Below, one piece after another: positions 45,195 to 54,591 of a stretch of 64,000 bases of DNA. Below the pieces are notes generated by a model. The model did not search any database. It worked only from the letters and a program-made list of their open reading frames with translations, and had not been told where the DNA came from. Origin of the DNA: Streptomyces scabiei 87.22 (GTDB lineage Bacteria; Actinomycetota; Actinomycetes; Streptomycetales; Streptomycetaceae). The translations under genes were made by a program, and so were the position numbers. The stretch lies in assembly GCF_000091305.1 (NCBI RefSeq), contig NC_013929.1, positions 3,038,001 through 3,102,000 of the forward strand, read 5' to 3'. Numbering within the stretch: position 1 is the stretch's first letter; the number at the start of each line of letters is the position of its first letter.

Positions 45195-47063
45195 TCAGTC
45201 GTCTTCGTTGTCGCCGAAGTCGGGGCGGACGTCCCGGGCGGCCATGATCGTGTCGTTCGAGGTGCCGGCGGCGACCATCGGCCACACCATCGCGTCCTCG
45301 TGCACGACGAAGTCGACGACGACCGGGCGGTCGTTGATCGAGTTCGCCTCCTCGATGACCTTGTCGAGGTCGTCCGGGGACTCGCAGCGGATCGCGTAGC
45401 AGCCCATCGCCTCGGACAGCTTCACGAAGTCGGGGACGCGGGTGCCGCGGGCGTTCGGGTTGACGTCGTCCGGGCCGCTGTGCAGAACGGTGTTGGAGTA
45501 GCGCTGGTTGTAGAACAGGGTCTGCCACTGGCGGACCATCCCGAGGGCGCCGTTGTTGATGACGGCGACCTTGATCGGGATGTTGTTCAGCGCGCAGGTG
45601 GTGAGTTCCTGGTTGGTCATCTGGAAGCAGCCGTCGCCGTCGACCGCCCAGACGGTCCGGTCCGGGGCTCCGGCCTTGGCACCCATGGCGGCCGGGACCG
45701 CGTATCCCATGGTTCCGGCACCGCCGGAGTTCAGCCAGGTGGCGGGCTTCTCGTACTGGATGAAGTGGGCGGCCCACATCTGGTGCTGGCCGACGCCCGC
45801 CGTGAAGATCGTGCCCTCGGGAGCGAGCTGTCCGATGCGCTCGATGACGTGCTGCGGGGAGAGCGAGCCGTCGCCCGGCTGGTCGTAGCCGAGCGGGTAG
45901 GTCTCGCGCCAGCGGTTGAGGTCCTTCCACCAGGCCGCGTACCGGGGGGCGTCGGCCTCCTCCGGTCCGGCCTCGCTGTGCTCCTTCTGCACCGCCTGGA
46001 TGAGGTCGGCGATGACCTCGCGGGCGTCGCCCACGATCGGGACGTCGGCGGCGCGGTTCTTGCCGATCTCGGCCGGGTCGATGTCCGCGTGGACGATCTT
46101 CGCGAACGGCGCGAAGCTGTCCAGCTTGCCGGTGACACGGTCGTCGAAGCGGGCGCCGAGGGCGACGATCAGGTCGGCCTTCTGCAGCGCGGTGACGGCG
46201 GCCACGGAGCCGTGCATGCCGGGCATGCCCAGGTGCTGCGGGTGGCTGTCGGGGAACGTGCCGAGCGCCATCAGGGTGGTGGTGACGGGCGCGCCGGTCA
46301 GCTCGGCCAGCACCTTCAGCTCGGCGGTCGCATGCGCCTTGTGGACACCGCCGCCGACGTACAGGACGGGCCGGTGGGCGGCGGTGATCAGCTTGGCGGC
46401 CTCGCGGATCTGCTTGGCGTGCGGCTTGGTGACGGGCCGGTAGCCGGGCAGGTCCATGGCGGGCGGCCAGCTGAAGGTGGTCTTCGCCTGGAGGATGTCC
46501 TTGGGGATGTCGACCAGGACCGGTCCCGGGCGGCCGGTGGAGGCGATGTGGAACGCCTGGGCGATCGCCCGGGGGATGTCCTCCGCCTTGGTGACCAGGA
46601 AGCTGTGCTTGGTGATCGGCATGGTGATGCCGACGATGTCCGCCTCCTGGAAGGCGTCCGTACCGATCGCCTTGGACGCGACCTGCCCGGTGATCGCGAC
46701 GAGCGGCACGGAGTCCATGTGCGCGTCCGCGATCGGGGTGACCAGGTTGGTGGCACCCGGCCCGGACGTGGCCATGCACACCCCGACCTTGCCGGTGGCC
46801 TGCGCGTAGCCGGTGGCCGCGTGGCCGGCGCCCTGCTCGTGGCGGACCAGCACGTGCCGCACCCGCTTGGAGTCCATCATCGGGTCGTACGCCGGCAGGA
46901 TGGTGCCCCCGGGAATGCCGAACACCGTGTCGGCCCCGACCTCCTCGAGAGAGCGGATGAGGGACTGCGCACCCGTGACGTGCTCGACGGGGGTGGACGG
47001 TCCTCCGGATCGGGGCCGCGGCTGCGGATGGTGGGCCCCGGTGGCCTGCTCGGTCATCGGCAT
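45195..47063 (-). CDS. ilvB: Acetolactate synthase large (catalytic) subunit
   Basis: A 622-residue ThDP-dependent acetohydroxyacid synthase. Seen: [18 protein letters not shown], the ThDP-activating Glu in [20 protein letters not shown] (about 85), [20 protein letters not shown], and the C-terminal ThDP/Mg motif [17 protein letters not shown] with the NN of [18 protein letters not shown]. It makes acetolactate (Val, Leu) and acetohydroxybutyrate (Ile). Starts at ATG 47063 or ATG 47057; the SD-like GAGAAGAG fits either. The 240-bp leader has an ILV-type leader peptide and a U-tailed terminator, so expression should rise when branched-chain aminoacyl-tRNAs are short. Confidence 0.96.
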   Translation of the reverse strand: MPMTEQATGAHHPQPRPRSGGPSTPVEHVTGAQSLIRSLEEVGADTVFGIPGGTILPAYDPMMDSKRVRHVLVRHEQGAGHAATGYAQATGKVGVCMATSGPGATNLVTPIADAHMDSVPLVAITGQVASKAIGTDAFQEADIVGITMPITKHSFLVTKAEDIPRAIAQAFHIASTGRPGPVLVDIPKDILQAKTTFSWPPAMDLPGYRPVTKPHAKQIREAAKLITAAHRPVLYVGGGVHKAHATAELKVLAELTGAPVTTTLMALGTFPDSHPQHLGMPGMHGSVAAVTALQKADLIVALGARFDDRVTGKLDSFAPFAKIVHADIDPAEIGKNRAADVPIVGDAREVIADLIQAVQKEHSEAGPEEADAPRYAAWWKDLNRWRETYPLGYDQPGDGSLSPQHVIERIGQLAPEGTIFTAGVGQHQMWAAHFIQYEKPATWLNSGGAGTMGYAVPAAMGAKAGAPDRTVWAVDGDGCFQMTNQELTTCALNNIPIKVAVINNGALGMVRQWQTLFYNQRYSNTVLHSGPDDVNPNARGTRVPDFVKLSEAMGCYAIRCESPDDLDKVIEEANSINDRPVVVDFVVHEDAMVWPMVAAGTSNDTIMAARDVRPDFGDNEDD

Positions 47064-47137
47064 TCTCTTCTCGATGCTGAGGGTGTTTTGCGAGGTTCGT
47101 GCGGTGTGCGGCTCACGCCGACTGGTGCCCGTGCAAC

Positions 47138-47172
47138 AAAAAACCCCTCCTTGCCACAGGGCAAGCGAGGGG
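47138..47172 (-). terminator. ilvB attenuator terminator
   Basis: On the minus strand CCCCTCGCTTGCC-CTGT-GGCAAGGAGGGG is followed by TTTTTT. The 12-bp stem carries a single bulged base. It lies 57 bp downstream of the leader-peptide stop, the classical transcription attenuation arrangement. Confidence 0.85.
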
Positions 47173-47228
47173 AGCGCGTCGGGTACGGTCGCCGGGGATT
47201 CCGGATCGTCGTCCGGTGGGTCCCAGCT

Positions 47229-47270
47229 TCAGCCGACGCGCTTTCCAAGTACGAGGATTCGGGTGCGCAT
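47229..47270 (-). CDS. ilvB leader peptide MRTRILVLGKRVG
   Basis: A 13-residue peptide encoded from ATG 47270 to TGA at 47229. The run Ile-Leu-Val-Leu provides control codons for all three branched-chain amino acids (ATC CTC GTA CTT, the last two being rare here). GGAGAGAG lies about 12 bases upstream. Leader peptides of this form before ilvB are known in Streptomyces and other actinobacteria. Confidence 0.85.
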   Translation of the reverse strand: MRTRILVLGKRVG

Positions 47271-47301
47271 GGCAATGACCCTCTCTCCGGCGCGCACCAC
47301 G

Positions 47302-47307
47302 TGTCAA
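47302..47307 (-). promoter_or_regulatory. -35 element of the ilvB promoter
   Basis: TTGACA on the minus strand is a perfect -35 box, 32 bp before the leader-peptide ATG. The -10 expected 17 bases later is poorly conserved, so strength or activation is uncertain. Confidence 0.5.
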
Positions 47308-47409
47308 GCGGGTGGGACGGGAGTCTCAACATGTGAGCGACGGGCACGTCCGCCTCCAGGGACAGCGATGACACCACTGGTGTACACCCACGCGCCCGTC
47401 AATGCTCAC

Positions 47410-50400
47410 TCACCCCCGGGGTGCCAGGGTCGGCGCCGAGGCCACGACACGCCCCTCCGTCTCTCTCGCGCCGCCCGCGAACACGGGTTCCGCCGGTCCG
47501 GAGGGCATCGGGAAGTGGCCGCGGGACAGGGCCCGGCGCAGGCGGTACTCGTCCAGCGGCCCGGAGAACGCGGCGCCCTGGCCATGGGTGCAGCCCATCG
47601 CGCGCAGGGCGACGACCTGCTCGGGCAGGTCCACCCCGTCGGCCACGGACTCCAGCCCCAGGTCGTCGGCGATGCGCAGCAGCCCACGCGTGATCTTCTG
47701 CAGCCGGGTGGACTCCACGATCCCCTCGACGAGACCGCGGTCCAGCTTCAGGACGTCGACGGGGAGCCGGCGCAGTGCGGTGACGGCCGCCTGTCCGCTG
47801 CCGAGGCCGTCCAGGGCGATTCTGACTCCGAGGCGGCGGAGGTGGTTCAGCCGCCGCTCCAGCTCGTCCGGCGGGCCCTTCAGCTCGGTGTCGGACAGCT
47901 CGACGACCAGGGAGCCGGCCGGCAGCCCGTGGCGGGTGAGGAGCGTCTCCACCGAGCCCGGGGGCAGCGAGCGGTCCAGCAGACGCCGGGCGCTCATCCG
48001 GACGGACACCGGCACGTTCAGCCCGCTGGTGAGGCGGTCGGCTGCCTGCTCGACGGCCTGTTCGAGCATCCAGCGGCCCAGCTCGGCGGTCTTCTCGCTG
48101 TCCTCGGAGACCCGCAGGAACTCGGCGGGCGTGAACAGCACCCCCTGGGAGGAGCGCCAGCGGGCGGCGGTCGCGACCGAGGAGATCCGGCCGGTGCTCA
48201 GCTCCACCACGGGCTGGTTGAGCAGCATGAACTCGCCGTCGTGCAGCGCGGCCCGCAGGCGGGTGGCCAGCTCGGCCCGGCGGACGACGTCCTGCTGCAT
48301 CTGCGGCTTGTACAGCTCGACGCGGCCCTTGCCGGACGCCTTGGCCCGGTACATGGCCAGGTCGGCGTTGCGCAGCAGCTCGCCCGCGCCGAGGCCGGGC
48401 TCGGCGAAGGAGACGCCGATGGAGGCGGCGACCCGGACATCGTTGCCGTCGATGGTGTACGGCTGCGAGAGGGCGATGCGCAGCCGGTCCGCCAGCTCCA
48501 GGATGTGCCGTTCGCGGTCGACGCGGTCGTGCGAGCCGTCCCCGACGATGAGGGCGGCGAACTCGTCACCGCCGAGGCGGGAGGCGGTGTCCCCCTGCCG
48601 GACGGCGTCCTGGAGTCTGCGGGCGGCCTGGACGAGCAGTTCGTCCCCGGCCTGGTGGCCGATGGTGTCGTTGACGGCCTTGAAGCCGTCGAGGTCGATG
48701 AAGAGGACCGCCGTGTTGCGCAGGGCGGCACCGCGGTCGGAGGAGCGGCGGCCGGAGAGCGCCTGCCGGACGCGCTTGGTGAACAGGGCGCGGTTGGGCA
48801 GGTCGGTGAGCGGGTCGTGTTCGGCGTTGTGCTGCAGCTGGGCTTGCAGCCGCACGCGCTCGGTCACGTCCCGGCTGTTGAGGATGAGGCCGCCGTGGTG
48901 GCGGTTGATCGTGGACTCCACGTTCAGCCAGCCTCCCCCGCCACCGGACTTGAAGCGGCACTCGATACGGGTGGTGGGCTCCTCGGCGGGGCTGGCGGCG
49001 AGGAAGCGGCGCACCTCGTGGACGACGCAGCCGAGGTCCTCGGGATGGATGATCGAGGCCAGCTCCTTGCCGACGAGATCCTCCGCGGGGCGTCCGTAGA
49101 CCCCGGCGGCGGCCGGGCTGACGTAGCGGAGGATGCCGTTCGGCGCGGCGATCATGATGACGTCGCTGGAGCCCTGCACCAGGGACCTGAAGTGGTTCTC
49201 CTTCTGGGCCAGTTCCTGGGTGAGGGTGATGTTGTCGAGGAGCATGATGCCCTGGCGCACCACGAGGGCGAGCACGACCGTGCAGGCGGTGATGAGCACC
49301 ACGCGGTCGACGCGGCGGCCGTTGAGGACGTTGTAGAGGATGCCCAGCGTGCAGACCGCGGCGGCCAGATACGGAGTGAGCGCGGCCAGGGAACCGGCGA
49401 TGGGGCGGGTGGCCGGATTCCGGCCGTTGCCCGCGCCCTGGAGGAGCACGTGCGCCTGCCCGGCCTGCGGGCCGTCGTGCCGGTGCCCCGGACGGACCTC
49501 GTGGCGGTGCCCGGTGTGCACGTCGTGGCGCCGGCCCGGGGCTACGTCGTGGCGCTGGCCCGGGATGTGTTCGTGCACCACGCGTGCGTGCCCGCCCTCG
49601 TCCGCCTGTCCGTCGCGTCGGCCGGCCCAGGGGGCGTAGGCGAGGAGCACGGAGCCCGCGAACCACCCGGCGTCGAGGAGCTGGCCCGATTCGTAGCTGG
49701 TGTGCAGCAGGGGCGAGGTGAACAGGGCGTCGCACATCACGGTCAGCGCGAGGGCGCCGATCGCGGTGTTCACCGCGGAGCGGTGCATCGAGGAGCGGCG
49801 GAAGTGCAGCGCGAGCACCATGCTGACGAGGGCGATGTCCAGCAGCGGGTAGGCCAGCGAGAGCGCGGTGTGCGCGGTGTCGGAGTCGTCGAGCTGCGCG
49901 TTCTGCGCGAGCGCGAGGCTCCAGGAGAGGGTGACCAGGGAGCCGCCGATGAGCCAGGAGTCCAGCGCGAGACAGACCCAGCCGGCCTTGGTCACCGGCC
50001 GCTTGGCCAGGACCAGCAGTCCGACGATGGCGGGGGGCGCGAAGCAGAGGAAGAACAGGTCCGCGTAGCTCGGCTCGGGCACGGGCCGCTCCAGGACGAC
50101 CTCGTACCACCCCCAGACGCCGTTGCCCAGGGCCGCCATCGCGGAGGAGAGGGCGAACAGCAGCCAGGCGGGTCGAAAGCGGCTGCGGCGGCTGCGCGCG
50201 TAGCGGAAGCAGGAGACGGCGGCCGCGGCGGCCGCGGCGCTGAGCCCGAAGTCCCCCATGACGAGGGCGACTTGCTCGTTGCCCCAACCGAACGCGGCGC
50301 CGACGGCGTAGGCCGCGCAGAGCAGGGCGAGGGCGATCTGGGCCCGCAGGCTCGCGCCACCGCGGTCGGGCGCCCGCCCGCCGGACAGCGGTCCGGGTCG

Positions 50401-50769
50401 CGGCTCGGCCGCCCGGAGCGCGGGGCTCAGCGTGGAGGCGGAGGACTGGCGGGGACTCACGGGGTCTCCCCGGTGAGCGCCGCTCCCCTGTCCCGCTGGT
50501 CCCGGTGCGTGGGAGGGGTGTGCTTTCTGCGGTTGCTGTGCCTGCGGTGATGACCTTGACCGCTGTGGCCGCCGTGACTCCCCTGCGGGTGCCTCCGCGT
50601 CGCAGCTCGCCAGGGCCGCCGTCGGCGGCTCCGCCGCGTCGGATCGTTCGTCCATAGGCCGTGCATCGCCCGTCGCCCCCCTCGCTGTCCCAAGTCCGTC
50701 CCCGGCGCCGAACGGTGCGCGGCGCAGCCCCTGTCGGGACGATACACCAGGATCGTCACTCAGGGACAT
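47410..50769 (-). CDS. Membrane PAS-GGDEF-EAL protein with degenerate EAL (diguanylate cyclase)
   Basis: A 1119-residue c-di-GMP signalling protein. A Pro/Gln/Ser-rich N tail (1-140), about nine TM helices (about 146-420 and 460-505) interrupted by a Gly/His/Arg-rich loop, PAS domain (HFRSLVQGSSDVIMIAAPNG, about 515-635), GGDEF domain with intact RLGGDEF (about 730) and an RxxD inhibitory site (RQGD) five residues before it. In the C-terminal EAL domain the signature EALxRW reads ATAARW, DDFGTG reads DGLGSG and AEGVE reads ADGVD. It is therefore expected to make but not break c-di-GMP. From memory it corresponds to the cdgE locus (SCO5511). ATG 50769 has GAGGAAC upstream. Confidence 0.92.
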   Translation of the reverse strand: MSLSDDPGVSSRQGLRRAPFGAGDGLGTARGATGDARPMDERSDAAEPPTAALASCDAEAPAGESRRPQRSRSSPQAQQPQKAHPSHAPGPAGQGSGAHRGDPVSPRQSSASTLSPALRAAEPRPGPLSGGRAPDRGGASLRAQIALALLCAAYAVGAAFGWGNEQVALVMGDFGLSAAAAAAAVSCFRYARSRRSRFRPAWLLFALSSAMAALGNGVWGWYEVVLERPVPEPSYADLFFLCFAPPAIVGLLVLAKRPVTKAGWVCLALDSWLIGGSLVTLSWSLALAQNAQLDDSDTAHTALSLAYPLLDIALVSMVLALHFRRSSMHRSAVNTAIGALALTVMCDALFTSPLLHTSYESGQLLDAGWFAGSVLLAYAPWAGRRDGQADEGGHARVVHEHIPGQRHDVAPGRRHDVHTGHRHEVRPGHRHDGPQAGQAHVLLQGAGNGRNPATRPIAGSLAALTPYLAAAVCTLGILYNVLNGRRVDRVVLITACTVVLALVVRQGIMLLDNITLTQELAQKENHFRSLVQGSSDVIMIAAPNGILRYVSPAAAGVYGRPAEDLVGKELASIIHPEDLGCVVHEVRRFLAASPAEEPTTRIECRFKSGGGGGWLNVESTINRHHGGLILNSRDVTERVRLQAQLQHNAEHDPLTDLPNRALFTKRVRQALSGRRSSDRGAALRNTAVLFIDLDGFKAVNDTIGHQAGDELLVQAARRLQDAVRQGDTASRLGGDEFAALIVGDGSHDRVDRERHILELADRLRIALSQPYTIDGNDVRVAASIGVSFAEPGLGAGELLRNADLAMYRAKASGKGRVELYKPQMQQDVVRRAELATRLRAALHDGEFMLLNQPVVELSTGRISSVATAARWRSSQGVLFTPAEFLRVSEDSEKTAELGRWMLEQAVEQAADRLTSGLNVPVSVRMSARRLLDRSLPPGSVETLLTRHGLPAGSLVVELSDTELKGPPDELERRLNHLRRLGVRIALDGLGSGQAAVTALRRLPVDVLKLDRGLVEGIVESTRLQKITRGLLRIADDLGLESVADGVDLPEQVVALRAMGCTHGQGAAFSGPLDEYRLRRALSRGHFPMPSGPAEPVFAGGARETEGRVVASAPTLAPRG

Positions 50770-50851
50770 AGTTCCTCTACGCTCAGTGACCACCTCTGGC
50801 AACACGAGCACGGTCCGCTTCCGAAGGAACGCGGAGGGTGCCCGAAGTGGA

Positions 50852-51853
50852 CTACGCGCCGTCCGTCTCGCCCGTCGTAAAGACCACGTTGCGCAGGGGC
50901 TCCCGGTTCACGAATCGCCCCAACTGGTCCACCAGCAACCTTTTGGCGCGCGGCAGGAAGGCCGATGTGGGGCCGCCGACGTGGGGGCTGATGAGCACCC
51001 CGGGCGCGCGCCAGAGCGGGTGCCCCGGCGGCAGCGGCTCGGGGTCGGTGACGTCGAGGGCCGCGGTGAGGCGCCCGGTGTCCAGTTCCGCGAGCAGCGC
51101 CTTGGTGTCGACGACGCCTCCGCGGGCAACATTCACCAGGAGGGCTCCGTCCTTCATATGGGCCAGGAAGTCGGCGTCCACCATGCCTCGCGTCTGTGCC
51201 GTGAGCGGAGTGGACAGGATCACGACGTCCGCCCGCGGCAGTAGGGAGGGCAGTTCGGTGAACGAATGCACCGGTCCGCGCGCCGTGGCGCGCTCGGAGC
51301 GCGCGACGCGCGCCACCCGCGCCACCTCGAAGGGCACGAGCCGGTCCTCGATGGCGGCGCCGATCGCTCCGTAGCCGACGATCAGGACGGACCGGTCGGC
51401 GAGTGCGGGCCGGAAGTCGCCCTGCCAGCGCTCCTGTTGCTGGTCCCGGACGAAGTCGGGGACGCCGCGCAGCGAGGCGAGGGTCAGGGTGAGCGCCAGT
51501 TCGGCCGTGCTGGCCTCGTGCACGCCGCGCGCGTTGCACAGCTGCACGCCGGGCGGGAGCGCGGACATCCGGGCCAGCACGTCGTCGACACCCGCCGTGA
51601 GCGTCTGCACGACCCGCAGGTTCCGCATGGACTCCAGCGGGATCGCCATGCTCGCCCGGCGCTTCATGTAGGGGACCACGTACAGGACACAGTCCGCGGG
51701 ATCGCCCGGGAACGGCTGGGTGCCGTCGTCGCCCCCGTCCCAGAAGAGGTAGTCGGGACCCGGCGGGAGCCCCTCGATCTCGTCCGGCGGGATGGAGAGC
51801 CACACATCACCGGTCACGCCCGCGGTCGGGTCGCCCGTCGCCTCAGCAGTCAT
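50852..51853 (-). CDS. D-2-hydroxyacid dehydrogenase family protein
   Basis: A 333-residue NAD(P)-dependent dehydrogenase of the D-2-hydroxyacid/phosphoglycerate dehydrogenase family. Seen: VQTLTAGVDDVLARM (substrate loop), dinucleotide motif VLIVGYGAIGAAIEDRL (about 150), catalytic Arg in LVNVARGGVVDTKALLA (about 238), Glu in ALDVTDPEPLPPGHPLW, His in VLISPHVGGPT (about 288). The substrate is not predictable; glyoxylate/hydroxypyruvate or other 2-ketoacids are possible. It is 76 bp from the divergent aldo/keto reductase gene and 82 bp upstream of the GGDEF gene on the same strand. Confidence 0.9.
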   Translation of the reverse strand: MTAEATGDPTAGVTGDVWLSIPPDEIEGLPPGPDYLFWDGGDDGTQPFPGDPADCVLYVVPYMKRRASMAIPLESMRNLRVVQTLTAGVDDVLARMSALPPGVQLCNARGVHEASTAELALTLTLASLRGVPDFVRDQQQERWQGDFRPALADRSVLIVGYGAIGAAIEDRLVPFEVARVARVARSERATARGPVHSFTELPSLLPRADVVILSTPLTAQTRGMVDADFLAHMKDGALLVNVARGGVVDTKALLAELDTGRLTAALDVTDPEPLPPGHPLWRAPGVLISPHVGGPTSAFLPRAKRLLVDQLGRFVNREPLRNVVFTTGETDGA

Positions 51854-51929
51854 GCTCCGGAGGCTATGTCAGGTACCCGGTACGGCAGAGGTTAGGTTGG
51901 GGGTTCGGGAGAGGGAGGGTCACGACCAG

Positions 51930-52928
51930 GTGGAGCGCAGGACGATCGGCGCGGCGACGCTCGAGGTGGGGGCCGTAGGACTCGGGTGCATGCCGATGAG
52001 CTGGGCGTACACCGGGTCGCGGCAACGGGGCGACGAGTCGATGCGGACGGTGCACCGGGCGCTCGATCTCGGCATCTCGCTGCTGGACACGGCCGACATG
52101 TACGGCCCCTTCACCAACGAACTGCTGGTGGGCCGGGTACTGAAGGAGCGCCGCGCGGAGGCCTTCGTCTCCACCAAGGTGGGCCTGCTGGTGGGTGAGC
52201 AGCACATCGTGGCCAACGGCCGCCCCGGCTATGTGCGGCGGGCCTGCGACGCCTCGCTGCGCCGGCTGCAGACCGACGTCATCGACCTCTACCAGCTCCA
52301 CCGGCCGGACCCCGAGGTCCCCGTGGAGGAGACCTGGGGCGCGATGGCGGAACTGGTGCAGGCCGGGAAGGTCAGGGCGCTGGGCCTGTGCGCGGTGGGC
52401 GCGCGGGCGGGGCGCGGGCCGGGCGCCGGGGTGCACGACGCCACGATCCGCCAGCTCCGGCGGGTCCAGCAGGTCTTCCCGGTGAGCGCGGTGCAGGCGG
52501 AGCTGTCGGTCTGGTCGCGGGAGGCGCTGCACTCCCTTCTTCCCTGGTGCGTGGCCCGCGGCATCGGCTTCCTCGCCGCGATGCCGCTGGGGAACGGTTT
52601 CCTCACCGGCACCCTCACACCCGGTGGGGGCTTCGAGCGGGACGACCTCCGGGCCCGGCACCCCCGTTTCACCGCGGACATGATGGCCGCCAACCAGCAG
52701 CTGGTCGTCGGCCTGCGCCGCGTCGCGGCCCGCCACGGGGCGGACGTGACCCCGGCCCAGGTCGCCCTCGCCTGGATCCTGTCCCTCGGCCCGCACGTGG
52801 TGCCGGTGCCGGGCACCAAGCAGGCACGGTGGGCGGCCGAGAACGCGGCCGCCCACGCCCTGCGGCTCACGGCCGCGGATCTGGCGGAAGTGGCGGCCCT
52901 GCCTCCCGCCCGGGGGTCCTGGGACTGA
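51930..52928 (+). CDS. Aldo/keto reductase
   Basis: A 332-residue AKR barrel protein. The catalytic tetrad is visible: Asp and Tyr in LLDTADMYGPFTNELLVGRV, Lys in FVSTKVGLLVG, His in DLYQLHRPDPEVPVEETWG. The C-terminal NADP site is in VVPVPGTKQARWAAENAAA. It resembles the AKR11/13-type general reductases (YajO/IolS-like). Substrate unknown. GTG 51930 matches the family start (ERRTIGAATLEVGAVGLGCM) with GGAGGG about 11 bases upstream; longer in-frame starts exist but lie in the divergent promoter region. Confidence 0.9.
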   Translation: MERRTIGAATLEVGAVGLGCMPMSWAYTGSRQRGDESMRTVHRALDLGISLLDTADMYGPFTNELLVGRVLKERRAEAFVSTKVGLLVGEQHIVANGRPGYVRRACDASLRRLQTDVIDLYQLHRPDPEVPVEETWGAMAELVQAGKVRALGLCAVGARAGRGPGAGVHDATIRQLRRVQQVFPVSAVQAELSVWSREALHSLLPWCVARGIGFLAAMPLGNGFLTGTLTPGGGFERDDLRARHPRFTADMMAANQQLVVGLRRVAARHGADVTPAQVALAWILSLGPHVVPVPGTKQARWAAENAAAHALRLTAADLAEVAALPPARGSWD

Positions 52929-53133
52929 GCGGGCGCGTCGGTGTCCGCGGCGCGTGGGGGCGGTGGTCTGTGGGGCCGGGCGGTGCGTGGTGCCCGTGAT
53001 GCGCGGCGCCGGTGGTGCGGCATGGGCGTGGTGGGGCGTGGCACGCGAAAAGTCCGCTTGATCGGGCGGAGGCGGAACCTGTGGGGCACTCGCGGTGTAT
53101 GACAGGTAGAAGCTCCACGCCGAAGGGATCGTG

Positions 53134-54294
53134 ATGGTGCAACGTCGAGTGGTGACGGCCGTGTTGGCCGCAGCCGTGCTCCTGGTGACAGCCGGCTGCT
53201 CCTCCGACGACGGAGAGAAGGGCGCGACCGGCAGCTCACCCCCGAGCAGCAGCGGTGCAGGGTCGCCCCCACCCGAGCGGGCGGCGGACACGGCGGCCCC
53301 CGCCAAGGGGTCGGTGAAGGTGGTCCGCACCGTCGCCGAGGACCTCGACACCCCCTGGGGTCTCGCGCCGCTGCCCGAGGGCGGGCTCCTCGTGTCCTCC
53401 CGCGACGAGGCCACGATCAGCAGGATCGACGAGGAGTCCGGCAGAAGGACCGTGCTCGGGGAGGTCCCCGGCGTGGCCGCGGCCGGGGAGGGCGGCCTCC
53501 TGGGCATCGCGATCTCCCCGGAGTACGCCTCGGACCACATGATCTACGCGTACTTCACCTCGGAGTCCGACAACAGGATCGTGCGGATGCTCTACGACCC
53601 CGAGAAGCCGGCGGGCGAGCAGCTCGGCGCCCCCGACACCATCCTCCGCGGCATCCCCAAGGGCACGAACCACAACGGAGGCCGTCTCGCCTTCGGCCCC
53701 GACCAGATGCTGTACGCGAGCACGGGCGAGCGGTACGAGGGTCCACTGGCCCAGGACAAGGACTCCCTCGGCGGCAAGATCCTCCGCATGACCCCGGACG
53801 GCGAGCCGGCCCCGGGCAACCCCTTCGACTCCGTCGTGTACTCGTACGGCCACCGCAACGTCCAGGGCCTGGCGTGGGACGGCAAACAGCGCCTGTGGGC
53901 CTCGGAGTTCGGCCAGGACACCTGGGACGAGCTGAACCAGATCCGCCCCGGCGGGAACTACGGCTGGCCGGAGGTGGAGGGCAAGAGCGACAGGTCCGGT
54001 TATGTCGACCCGGTGGCCGTGTGGCGTACGGACGAGGCGTCTCCGAGCGGCATCGCCATAGCGGAGGGCTCGGTCTGGATGGCGGGGCTGAAGGGGCAGC
54101 GTCTGTGGCGCGTCCCCCTCGACGGCACCAAGGCGGCCGCCGACCCCCAGGCCTTCCTGGAGGGTGACTACGGCCGGCTCCGCACGGTTGTCTCCGCCGG
54201 TGGCGACAGGCTGTGGCTGGTGACCAGCGAGACGGACGGCCGGGGCTCCCCGCAGGGCGCCGACGACCGGATCCTGGAGCTGCGGGTGACGTAG
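53134..54294 (+). CDS. PQQ-dependent sugar dehydrogenase-like lipoprotein
   Basis: A 386-residue lipoprotein (MMVQRRVVTAVLAAAVLLVT, lipobox VTAGC) with a Ser/Pro-rich linker and a six-bladed beta-propeller of the GDH-B/YliI family: LDTPWGLAPLPEGGLLVSSR, EGGLLGIAISPEY, TNHNGGRLAFGPDQMLYAST (substrate/PQQ His), YSYGHRNVQGLAWDG, SEFGQDTWDELNQIRPGGNY, GWPEVEG. These are soluble aldose dehydrogenases that use PQQ when it is available. GAAGGGA lies six bases upstream of ATG 53134. In the 205-bp upstream gap, apart from GGAACC and TATGAC words, no clear promoter is seen. Confidence 0.9.
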   Translation: MVQRRVVTAVLAAAVLLVTAGCSSDDGEKGATGSSPPSSSGAGSPPPERAADTAAPAKGSVKVVRTVAEDLDTPWGLAPLPEGGLLVSSRDEATISRIDEESGRRTVLGEVPGVAAAGEGGLLGIAISPEYASDHMIYAYFTSESDNRIVRMLYDPEKPAGEQLGAPDTILRGIPKGTNHNGGRLAFGPDQMLYASTGERYEGPLAQDKDSLGGKILRMTPDGEPAPGNPFDSVVYSYGHRNVQGLAWDGKQRLWASEFGQDTWDELNQIRPGGNYGWPEVEGKSDRSGYVDPVAVWRTDEASPSGIAIAEGSVWMAGLKGQRLWRVPLDGTKAAADPQAFLEGDYGRLRTVVSAGGDRLWLVTSETDGRGSPQGADDRILELRVT

Positions 54295-54302
54295 ACAGCC
54301 TG

Positions 54303-54509
54303 CTACTCCTCGCTCGGCCCGCCCGCCTCCTGCTCCTCGTCCTCCGGCTGCGCGGGCGGCCGGACGACGACCTTGCCGGACTCCAGGTCTATCGGTCCGC
54401 GTCCCGGATCGCTGTCGCCGACGTCCTCCCGGGTCAGTTCCAGCCGCTTCTGCTCGTCCTGCGTGTGCTTACGGCCAGGTGCGAACAGTTCTTCGAAGGC
54501 GTTGAACAC
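54303..54509 (-). CDS. Small conserved protein, DUF6191-like
   Basis: A 68-residue acidic protein (begins MFNAFEELFAPGRKHTQDEQ, with DVGDSDPGRGPIDLESGKVV) of a form widespread in Streptomyces; from memory DUF6191. Function unknown. GTG 54509 is preceded by GGAGGGAGAACC. It is convergent with the sugar dehydrogenase gene, the stops lying about 8 bp apart. Confidence 0.75.
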   Translation of the reverse strand: MFNAFEELFAPGRKHTQDEQKRLELTREDVGDSDPGRGPIDLESGKVVVRPPAQPEDEEQEAGGPSEE

Positions 54510-54591
54510 GGTTCTCCCTCCCCAGGGCCGCGAGACGGCGGGCGGTTCGGTCCCGGTGACGGTCGGCGGAGCCGAGGCGCTCTCCCTTCCA

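Noticed and set aside
46813..50550. 1245-codon plus-strand frame opposite the GGDEF gene
   Set aside because: Antisense shadow; it also runs across the ilvB promoter and leader.
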